64,000 bases of DNA from Nelumbo lutea (lineage: Eukaryota; Streptophyta; Magnoliopsida; Proteales; Nelumbonaceae): NCBI GenBank assembly GCA_022828595.1, contig JAKGHH010000008.1, positions 3,036,728-3,100,727 on the forward strand, written 5' to 3'. Of the stretch, positions 32,341-43,100 are shown in pieces. Under the pieces are notes generated by a model, which saw nothing but the letters and a program-made list of their open reading frames with translations, searched no databases and was not told where the DNA came from. The stretch's first letter is position 1; each line of letters opens with the position of its first letter. The position numbers and the translations under genes are program-made.

Positions 32341-32379
32341 ATCACCATGAATGTTAACATGTAAATATGGGAGGAATTC

Positions 32380-32545
32380 GGATCTCCTACTCATGAGGAT
32401 CCTACCCAAAGGAAATTCAGGAGATGTTCCCATTATACAAGTGTAGTATCATGTAGGTAGGATCCTTGTGGCCAAGATATTCGGGCTCATATGGGAGATG
32501 TTCCCAATGTGCAATTATAGCAATGTGTGGGTAGGAGATCCAGAT
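32380..32545. repeat. Repeated GGAGATGTTCCCAATGTRCAA motif block
   Basis: Two related units lie in tandem, each with GAGATGTTCCC followed by an ATACAAGTGTAGTA- or GTGCAATTATAG-like stretch and GTAGGTAGGATCC or GGGTAGGAGATCC. An inverted relative lies at about 31625-31685, on the other side of the possible LTR. Related motifs lie upstream of both genes. Confidence 0.5.
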
Positions 32546-34350
32546 ATCCATCATAATAAAAGGGGAGAATGACTGTTTAGTCCAGGGTCAGAATTCATAG
32601 GCACAAAGTATAATTGGGGTAGGTGCCAGCTCGAAATTGATACCAATTTATGAGTGGGTATGGTTGAATAATAGATTTGCAGCGTAATTTAGAAATCTGC
32701 ATTAGGCGTGTCCATGCTTCTAGTAATAAAAAGTGAAACCTGCCTTGTATGAAATGTTTGATGTCAAACGGTGTTGGAACATGTTTTGTTGGGAGAGGAT
32801 TTAGAGTTACAAACTTATAATTTTCTGATATCACGTGATTATTGAATAGAACAAACACTTCCAACACTGTCCCAACTTGCCACTACAAATGCACGTGGGG
32901 AACATCCCTCTCATCGTTCATCGAGAGATATTCCTGATATAAGACTGCCATGGTTGGTTGGGATCCTACGTTGGTAGCTGATCCGAAAACTTGTTTGTTA
33001 TGTTGTATAATGGTAAATAACACTTGTTGATTACATTTTTATTGGAAAAAATGCTGAATCGATAACTACCCAACCGGCAATGATCCGAAAGCCGGGAAAA
33101 GGTTTGCTTCGGGTATCCAATCGCACCGTTGATTTGCTTTTAAAATTTGTTTGGCAGTTGTTTTTGTTTTTCCAATCTTAAAAACAACGAATCTTTTTTC
33201 TTTCACCCCAAATACCAGTCAAATTCCTCTATCAAAAAAAGAAATCCCAGCCAAATTACTCCTTTCATTTCCCGAGTTGATAAGACATTGTGTCTGCGCA
33301 ACCAGCAAAAATATGTGATCGATCATCAAATCTCACGGCGAAGAGATTCCATTGATCAGACGGTGGTGAGTGGCCTATCCTATTCGATCAGGTGGTACGA
33401 GTGGTAGGCCCTACAACATAAGGACGCACTTTTAATTTCATTCGCATTAACAACAATACCTGATACCTGCATGCGAATATGCCGTAACCCCTCAATCCAT
33501 CAATCATCATAATGAAACCGGGTCTGGGTGTAGCTACCCTACACAATCACTTCAAATATTTTGTTAGTCGATGGTTCAAGGCTCTGGTCTACGACCTATC
33601 CCGTGGTCCCTCTTTGCCTTTTGCTTTGGCGCCCGATGACCATAATAAACCCCTCCTCCCGCATAATTATTATACACCCTTTCCAGAGAAAAAGTCTTGT
33701 GTTTTGACAATTATTGGCCAGACATACCACTCTCACACCTTACGGGGGCCTCCTCCGCACACGTGGCACTTTTAGTCTGATTAAACAATTCTAACCATCT
33801 TATATTGGAATCTCTTTCGGAGACACAGCCAAATGGGCTTAGTTCATATAGTAATTAGACGGTTCTGATTTATTGGAAACGGATGATGTATCCACGTCGT
33901 GCCCACATAGCTAATAGCTTTTTTTCTCCCACCGGGTCGCTCATTCCCTACTGTAGTTCATGGTGTTATTTTTTCGCTATTTTCCTTTTGCCTACCATAA
34001 GAAGGAAACAAAACGAGGGGCGCAATGCGCCAAGCGAGTATTGACGAGCCATCTCGGTACTAAATGGAACCTTTTTTTTTGGTAAGATCGGTACTGAAGA
34101 CTGAAAAGGCAAGTTCCTCGGATGCTTCTCTGATACATCCTATCATTTCTATTTTCTATCTGTGTTTTTTTTTTCGCACGTCTAAAATTGGCATAGATGA
34201 CGGAAAATGGTCTCTTCGTGACAGCGTTTAGAACCGTCAGATTGGTTGAAATCCGCTATCTGGATTAGACTTATCCCATTCCAACGGATGATTGATCGTG
34301 GGTCAATGACGTCGGGTTTTACCGATTTACTTTCGCAGTCCCCAGGAACA
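32546..34350. other. Intergenic DNA upstream of the DENN gene, no gene seen
   Basis: Open frames at 32595-32867, 33147-33407 and 33512-33775 show no family motifs. I see no element ends. The part closest to 34350 is probably distal promoter sequence of the DENN gene. Confidence 0.45.
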
Positions 34351-34495
34351 GAGATCACATGATTCACATCAGCGCACTACAGAGCACGCCCATCAGCGCC
34401 CCACATGCACATCTCAGCGTGCATTGGGAATATTTCCGGTATTTGTCATTGGGAGATTGTAGGGCGCGCATTGTGGGGCGCTGATGTGATCTCCT
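34351..34495. promoter_or_regulatory. Inverted repeat upstream of the DENN gene
   Basis: ATCAGCGCCCCACATGC (near 34391-34407) pairs with GCATTGTGGGGCGCTGAT (near 34469-34486) with one bulge. The outer GAGATCACAT and GTGATCTCC also pair. GCATTGGGAATATTTCC lies in the loop. The same core and a related CATTGGGAA motif lie upstream of GPN3 at 8097-8233. Probably a MITE relic; a regulatory role is speculation. Confidence 0.45.
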
Positions 34496-34689
34496 AAGAA
34501 CAATGCACGATTACTCCTCAGGCCATTTTGACACTCAACAAACACGAGGCTTTTTTCCCACTTCTTTCTACGATTTTTTTCCCCTAACATTTGTTTATTT
34601 AATATAGTTAAAAAGAAAATAGTATAATCATATGCTGCTGCTGCTTCTGCTGCTCCAAATACTTTATTTGACATGGTTCCGTATCTTAT

Positions 34690-34835
34690 AATTCTCTGTT
34701 CCTTCTACTCTTCGTCGTCTCTCTATTTGGGTTTCCCTGAAGTCTGAACCACGGCTTGAGCTTTCGTCCGCCATGGCCGTCTAAGCTTGCTCTATCTTAT
34801 CTCTCCTCTAGTCTGTAATATTTTTTCCTTCACAG
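34690..34835 (+). other. Presumed DENN gene 5' UTR exon
   Basis: A pyrimidine-rich stretch ends in TTCACAG|GTGAGT, a strong donor at 34836. A strong acceptor (CCTTTGTGCTTTAG) ends at 36999, ahead of the start codon exon. Together they suggest a leader intron of about 2.16 kb. The transcription start is not visible. Confidence 0.45.
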
Positions 34836-36555
34836 GTGAGTGTTTTTCAGTTATACTTAGCTACTCACCCCCAACTATGCAATCGATTTGCTGTTAGTAA
34901 TAGCTGTTGAAGCAGTTTTGTTTGATTTATAATTCATATGTTTTAAGTTTGATCAAAGCTATACGTTTAAGTTGAAATGGAAAACTGATTGTATGCCAAG
35001 TAGTAATCTCCTTGGTTTCAGAGCTATTCATTATTTTCTTCAAGGTGGGGTTGTTACGTTTCTTTCAACTTAAATTTCCGTTTCATTTGAATTTTGTTTT
35101 AGCTTTGTTACTTGTGTCATATGTATCCGTTATCTGTACTTTTTTTTTTGTCGATTGAATTGCTCACGGGTAAATCTCCTTTTTCCCCCTTTATTAAACG
35201 TGAATTTTGCAGGGAATGAGTAGCTGTAAATATGTTTAAAACTGACTTTATTTTTTCCACCAAGCATGGCCAGTGAACTTTATCATATATTTATCTGTTG
35301 ACTCGAATTAAGTTTTGGTCGGTTCCTCTATTCGGGGAATAGTTTCTAAATGTTAACTTCTGGAAATACTAAGGGGGAATAGCCGAGTGAGAGAGGAATG
35401 CATATCTATTCTTATTATGTATAAAAGAAAGAAGAAGCACCTCCAAGTTCGAGTTTGCTTTCATCCCTCAACTGGACCTTAATGGTTGATATCAGCTTGC
35501 TGTCAAGGTGTGCATGTGTTAATAGTGATCAAACTGCTATATGCCTTATAAGTTGGAGCTGAAGCTGATGTAATAAAAGTTATACAATGTTGTGTTCTAA
35601 TGGAGCAGCATATGCCAGAAAATATTGACCAAAGGCTGACTGCTAAATAGAGGTTCTACTGTGATGATGTCCTTGAGGTAATTCTTGGATAATGTGGTCT
35701 TTGTATAAGTTTTTGTCCATTTAAAAGGACTTAGATCCATATATTGGAACTATAGCTCTCTAGGTTGACCACCAGTGATGTTGAATTGAACTGCTCTTCA
35801 ACTCATGGGTTGTTGCATGCTATGAAGATGTTCCACAAGAAGCAGTGAGGCAGATTCTGAACTTCCATTTTTCCTTGCATGTCATGGTTCTCTAACTAGT
35901 CCATGTTAAAGTGAGCTAACCAGTTTCATGGTTATAGTTATTCATGGGACTGCAAGAAAGGAAGTGTGAGAACTACATGCTAGGGGTCCATGAACTCCCT
36001 GTGGATCTGCGTGTCTATTATAGTGTGTATTAGATTAGTTGAGTAATTTTTGAGGTTTTGGATTGCTAGATACTGGTTGCATAAGGTTCAAATGATAGAA
36101 ATCTGGGTTTTGGTTTTGCAACTTGGCTAACAATCAAGATTAGATTGAGCACCATTTAACTTTAAAGATGATACGCGGGTTGATAAGGTATAGTGAAGAA
36201 TGGTTGAGTCCCAGCCACATTCTGAGATGTGTCAATTTGTCATGTTTCCTATCTGTGGGTATGCAGTCTAATAACTATATTATTTATTTAGAACCTTTTC
36301 CATTATTCTCTTTTAATGAGATATAGCTACAGCTTGGAAAGAGATCCTAATGACAACTGATGTGGAAAACTTCATTATGAGCAGAAAACAAATGAATTTC
36401 TTTCCAAGTTGGCAATCAATAAAGCTTGTTCAGAAAACAAATATTTTTCCTATTTAACAATACTAATGTTCCCACTCAATTGCTTTGAGGAAAGTATCAC
36501 CATGTGAGGAAGGTTGATATGGTGTGATTGATAAAGAAATGTGCATTCTCACTTA

Positions 36556-36600
36556 AACAACTTAGCACTTCCTCACCATGTGAGGAAGTGCTAAGTTGTT
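36556..36600. other. Perfect hairpin, 21-bp stem and 3-nt loop
   Basis: 36556-36576 is the exact reverse complement of 36580-36600, with CAT as the loop. It lies in the presumed 5' UTR intron of the DENN gene. Part of the stem (CACCATGTGAGGAAG) also occurs once about 65 bp upstream (near 36498-36512). I cannot tell whether it is transcribed in a functional way. Confidence 0.85.
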
Positions 36601-37151
36601 AAATTTGTTGTTTGCTAAGTTGACCTTATAGAGTTTGTTAAATTTGTTGTGGCACCTGTAGATATCTTGAGTAAGACCTCTGAATAATTATTCTATGATT
36701 ACATGGGAGCTATTGTTTTTGTTTTGTATCTTTTTGTTTTTGCCTTTTACTTTTATTGGGCATTCTTGATATTTCAAATATGGTTCATTTTTCCTATTTT
36801 GTTCATAAGTTCAATGTTGAGTATCCTGTTTGAATTATTAAAGGAGAAATGAAACTTATATTAGTTCGGAATTTATTTGTGAATCAAATATTATATTAGG
36901 TCATTGGTTTTAGGTAGGATTTTATCCTGATTATTGGCTTTGAAATGTCTTGCTCTGAACTCAATGACTTATCCTACCTTGGCCTCCTTTGTGCTTTAGG
37001 TGCTAGTGTGCTAGCTGTTTGAAGGATTACTATGATTAAATGTAAAATAATTCCTTACTTTTGATACTTGAGCATTACAATTTCATATTTGTTGGTTGGG
37101 CTCTTTAAGCTGCTGGTTTTGAAAAGGGAGGGAGTGGCACCACAACTTGGA

Positions 37152-40100
37152 ATGTCTAACAGTGAGGATTCTGGTAGCCCTGGATGGAGTGCTTCACTTT
37201 TCATGCAGACAACTGAGGATGTTGCAAGAGCTGTTGCAGCTGCAGCCACTGCTGTTCGCTCTCCACGTCCATCTGTAGTATTTTCATCCAAAGATGATAG
37301 TAACAGTCAACTTCAGAAACTGCAGCGCCATGTTGCAAGAGTATTAAAAGGTTTCTCACCTCCTCTTGAAGTGAAAAAGAGTAATTACAATCCAGAAGTT
37401 CTAACCAGTCAAAAGCGTCAATGGGCAAACTTTCAGTTGCAGTCCTTGGTATGCCATTCTCAATCTTGTTGTCCACTTTAACTTGAAGCAATTATTGTTC
37501 TGTAAGAAGCATTTATTAGATGTCTTCTCTCCAAGCAGTTTGTGATATTTGCTTCCATGATAATGGCTTTATCTTTTATCTTTTTTCTTGTTCCCCCTCT
37601 TTCGTTTCTTTTGGCTCTTTGGCTTCAGCATGTGATGCGTACTTTTAATTGCAAAAGATTTGTTAACCAGCTGGAATATTTTCTTTCATTTTCCATAAAT
37701 AGTGGTTAGTGGAGTGAGGTAAGGTTGAACAACAATGAATATAAGTTTTGTAATTTATCTATCTATAACATGTCTCTTGTTATTTAAATTCATAGGATCA
37801 AAGGTCTGTGAAAGAGCCATCAAGGCTGTTTGAGAGTATGGTAGTTGTTGGACTTCATCCAAACTCAGATATTCAGGCACTTCAAAAGCAGATACTTGCC
37901 AGAAGTTCTGAAGGCTCGGGGAAATTTCGAAGTGCACTGAGCCAGAACCAAGCTCGTGTAGAACCTAACCTTGAACCTCAGGTGTTGAGCTACAGATCCA
38001 ACATTTGTTTTGATCGATATCTCGTATATTAAATATATCAGTGGTACTGCACAAAAGTAAAGCTGACCTCTGAATATAGTTTACAGTACTACACAAAAGC
38101 ACAAAAAACATAGAGATGTTCATTAATGCTTCAGATTTTGCATTTTAATGTTGAGGACCTTTTGGGCATCTCGGATATGATCTTTCTTTCCTATTTTCAG
38201 GTTTTGTTTGTATATCCTCCAGAAAAACGGCTACCACTCAAATATAAAGATCTACTTTCATTCTGCTTTCCTGGAGGTGTTGAGGTTAGTTGTAACGTTG
38301 ATGGGCCTTCTGCCTGGAGTGTATAGAAATTTCAGTTCTCAGTTTGTATTTTTCAGAACTCGCAACCTGCATTAATTATAGAATTTAATGCAGTTGTAGA
38401 TTTTGTATGTATCAGATCTGTAATGTGTACCTAATTAATATTTATTAACTTACTCAATGCTAAGATATGAGAAATGTATTATGCTGGAATAGCTAATTAA
38501 AGGTGGAAAGTTGCCCTTGATCATTGCATCATTTTGTTGGAGCGTGGAAGGAATGGTGTTTTTTTTTCCTTTGTTACATATTTTTAGGTCCATGTGGAAT
38601 TATTTCTTTCTAATACTTAGAGCATGTTGCCATATCCCCAGAGTTTTATAGACGAATGTGCCTTTGGCTAGTAGGTTCAGTGGTGGTTATGAAGCTTTCT
38701 AGCCAAAGCTGGGTCATTCTGGAGTCATCCGGGGCCACTCTGGAGAATTCTAGAGTATTCTCCAAGGGTTTGGAGTGCTCTGGAGTATTGTAGAGTCTTC
38801 TGTGCGGTCTAGAGGCGTCTAGAAGGGTCTAGACAGGCTCTAGAATGTTCTTGTGTATTCTTGTACATTGTAGAGTTTGAGAGAATGTTCTAGAGTAGGG
38901 AGTTTCTAGAAGGGCCTCTAGAATGTTCCACTAGAGGAGGTGGAACTTGTCTATCACATAAAGAGGTGCTAATGGACAGTCAAGATGAGGAGGTGATAAG
39001 TGGACGGTCAAGATTGCACCCCTGAAGGTGGTTGTGAGTCCTATATATAGGGGACTCTTCCCTCATTTGCACACAAGTAAGCAAGTGTTCACATGTCCAG
39101 GAGTCAGTGGAATCATCCAAGTGTTGCAGGTCTTGTGTTTGAGTGTATATTGAGTGCCACATGTATCTTCTCAAGCACTCTAGCAAGGGCAGGATCCTGG
39201 GCAGGCAGGCTGACTTTACCTGTGGGTGAGTGGTGTGCCACATGACTTAGAGGCTGAGAGAGTTGGGTTGTGACAGCATGGTGGCATTCCTTTTAATTTG
39301 CTAGGGTATCTTGACTTCTTGGATATTGGTGCCTTTGTGATTTAATAGAGGATGATCTTTGTAATTCAGAAGGAATGAAGTAAAGATATAGCTGCATATT
39401 TTAAGAAAATTTTGGTTGCGTATGTTAGCATCAAGAAACCTATTGGATCAAGTGATTTCACAAGAGGTTGCAAATGCCAAACGAGGCTAATGAATAAAGC
39501 TTGTTTTCAGATTAAGACCTGTTTAGTTGAAAAATTTGAAGTAGTTGACCCACTTGCTACTTGTACAAGACCTAATGAGTAATGTATTTTTTTTTTTTTT
39601 CATTTGTTAGTATTTGGTAGCAAAACTATACAAAAATTCAGTTTCATAATTAAAATAAAGCACTTTTATTTTACAACCCTGCAGAATTGGTTACATACAA
39701 CATCATAGATGAGGTTGGAGTTTGGAGATACAGATACATGATGAAGGAAAAGGTTGCAAAGCGAAGGGAGAAGGATTTTCTAACTTGGAAAAAGAAGTAG
39801 TAGAGAAGGAGCCTGAAGGGTTAGGGGGTCCATATACAACTAGTGATTTAAAAGGCACACCTAGGTGCATAGGTGAGGCACATTTTAAGGTATGTGTCTT
39901 GCCTAGGTCCCAGGTGCACCACTTTCAAAAGGTGCATGCCTGGTTCACCTTGTGCCTCAGCCCAACTGTGCATCTTTTTTGTTTTTTGTGCTTTTTGGTG
40001 TTTTCTAAGCATGGTCGCTTGGCTGGGCCGCTGGGGGCTCCACCCCAAACCCCCGACCAAGCACCTTGAGGCAAGCCTAAAGAAGTCCATGTTAGGGTCT

Positions 40101-43100
40101 TAACCCCCTTTTTTTGACATATGTCTTAATCCCCTAGTTTCGATCTTGAAAGAAACTATGTCTTAAACCCCTATTTGCTAATGTTGCTCATTCATTCATC
40201 CCAATAAAAGATGTTTTTAAATGATAATTTTAATCATAAAATATTGTTTTTAGGGATTAAGAATTTAAGACCCTAACATGGACTTGTTTGGGCTTGCCTC
40301 AAGGGGCTTGGTACAAAGGTAGCTTGTAGAACTAGGAATGAAAGGTGTAACGTCACATTAACTATTTGAAATAATGCAATTGAGATAGAAATAAAGAAAT
40401 AAAAGTTTGACATGCTTGAATATGTTTTGTATGCTATTTTTTATTTTATTTTTGCAATTTTCACCTTGAATATGTTTTGTATGTTATGTTTAGGTATTTA
40501 AATTTGAGCTAATAGGATTTTTAAAAACATTTAGTCTAGAATTTAGGTTTGAATTTTTTTAATTAATACTATTTTTAGAAAGGCTGCAGATTCTGGTGAG
40601 TGGTCGCATTCTCTCCTGATGGAGAAAATATCAATATTCTCCAATTTGCATATGATACTTTATGCTTTGTGGATGCTTCTACATCCCAGTTAGAGCTTGT
40701 CCTTGGAATCCTATCTTGGTTTGAAGTAATCACCGGACTGAAAGTCAACTGGAGTAAAAGTCAAATCATTCCAATGGGCCATGTGTCTAATGTAGCTGAT
40801 TGTGCGGAGGTCCTGGCTTTTCAGACTGAATTCCTCCTAGTGAAATACTTGGGACTGCCGTTGGGTGCAAATTGTCTTGCTTCTTCGATTTGGGACCCAG
40901 TTATTGAAAGACTGGAAAGGAAGTTGGCTGCATAGAAGGCTAGATATCTCTCATTTGGGGGTAGGGTTATTCTGATAAAAAGCACTCTTTCCAATTTACC
41001 TACTTACTTTCTTTCTCTCTTCCCCATGCCTATCAAAGTTGCCAAAAGATTGGATCTGATCCAGAGGAATTTTCTTTGGAGTGGTTGGGGGAGGAGAGGA
41101 AAGTGCATCTTGTAAGCTGGGATCAAGTCTGTCTTCCTAAGGCTGAGGGTGGGTTAGGCATTAGGAAAGTGAAGAATTTCAACACTGCCCTGCTAAGCAA
41201 GTGGATTTGGAGGTTCTCGGCTGAGAGGGAGGCTTGGTGGAGATCTCTCATTGCAGATAAATATGGGGTGGAGTGGAGTAACTGGAGATCCAGGGATCCT
41301 CCCCTAAGTTGGGGTAGTTCCCCTTGGAAATCTATCATGAAAAGCTTCTCTGTGTTCATGGAAGGAATTTCTGTTAAGGTTGGTAATGAGGAAAGAACAA
41401 AGTTCTGGAAGGACCCTTGGTGTTTGGATGTGATTCTAGTTGAATCTTTTCCTCATCTTTTTCAGTGTGCTCTTAATCAAGAAGCTTATGTGGCTGAGTA
41501 CTGTTGTGTGATAAGTGGGTCTCTAACTTGGACTCCCATTTTTAGGAGGGATCGGTTTGACTGGGAATTAGAAGAGATTGGGGGCCTGATGGCCTTTCTT
41601 CAAAATCAAAGGATTGATTAGCAGTTGGAAGACAAATGGAGGTGGAAATGGAATTCGAATGGTGAATTTTCTGTTAAGTCCCTTGCCTCTAAATTGGGTA
41701 GTTTGGATGCTACTGAATACTACAAGTCCTTCAAAAGCCAACTTTCTGGTTTGGACGATGTCCCTGGATAAATGTCTCTCCAGAGTTAATTTGGTGAGAA
41801 GGGGCATTCAGGTTATGGATCCTTTATGTTGTCTGTGTGGGCATCATGCTGAATCGACAGATCATCTATGTATTCATTGTCCTTTTTCCTCTCAGATTCG
41901 GGGATACTTTCTCAGAGTCTTGGAATGCAGTTGGTTAATGCCTAGATCGGTTAAGGATCTCCTTGATTGTTGGAAGGTGGGAGGTCTTAGTAAGAAAGGG
42001 AAGCTGGTGTGGAGGACTATTCCTGCCGCTGTTTTATGGTCCATTTGGGCTGAGAGGAACAGTAGAATCTTCAATAAGAAAGGCAAAAGTCCTGCAGACA
42101 CCATTCAGAGAGCTGTGGGCAAATTGATTTCTTGGATATCTGAATCTGAGGAATTTAAAAGTCTGAATTTGTCTTCTTTTTATTGTTCTGAATTCTGGAG
42201 GAAAGTGGAACTGCTGTGGTATTCAGACTGCCCTTCTGGGTCTGATCCCAGCTTGTATGTTTTTGAGTTGAATAAAATTATTTTATCTTTTACAAAAAAA
42301 ATTAATACTATTTTTAAGATTTTCTTAATTTATTTTGATTAGTACCTTGCCTTGAGCCTTGTGCCTTGGGTGCAAAATGGCCTTTGTGCTTTTTTTTTTT
42401 TTCGTGCCTTGCACTTATAAAACACTTTATACGACTATCAGCCTTAAGATCAGAACACTCCTAGAATTTGTAATAAGCTGATTACACTAGAAAGTTCTGA
42501 GTCTTGGATACCCCTTCTAAAACCCAAATCCCTATCAAAACAATTAAGTGAAGTTAAGAGATTAAGAGGATAACAAACTTTGAAACATGTTCCTTTTCGA
42601 GGGCGGAGAGTGAGAATGAGGGAAAATGATCTTTTAAAGGAGAATCCCCCACCCATACTTGTTGCCAAATTTTGATACTATTACTAAAACAAATATTATA
42701 CCTGATACAATTAAGAAAGGCTGGTAGGATGCTATGAAACCTTTGAAGGAGAAACCTGTGTATCTCTAGCAGATAAGCCAACGTCCCATCCATTATCTGT
42801 CTGTCCATGTATGCTTACAACCACTTTATGCCATAACTTTGTATTTGTCTATTTTGTATGATCCTTCTTGTGTGTAGTTTCATGGTTTTATCTGGAGAGA
42901 GGCTCTGCTTTTATCATCATTTTTTTCTTTAAAGCTTTGTTTATTCGTTTCCAGGTTCATGCTGTTGAAAGAACTCCTTCAATGAGTGAGTTGAATGAAA
43001 TACTGCTTGGGCAGGTAAAACCATAAAAATCCTGTGTGTGTGTGTGTTTCCAGTTTATGGTAATGTGATTTTGTCCATCTACTTATATATAGGAAGGTGC

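Noticed and set aside
37755..37937. Minus-strand frame across a DENN exon
   Set aside because: Antisense shadow of exon 37796-37981, whose plus-strand product is conserved.
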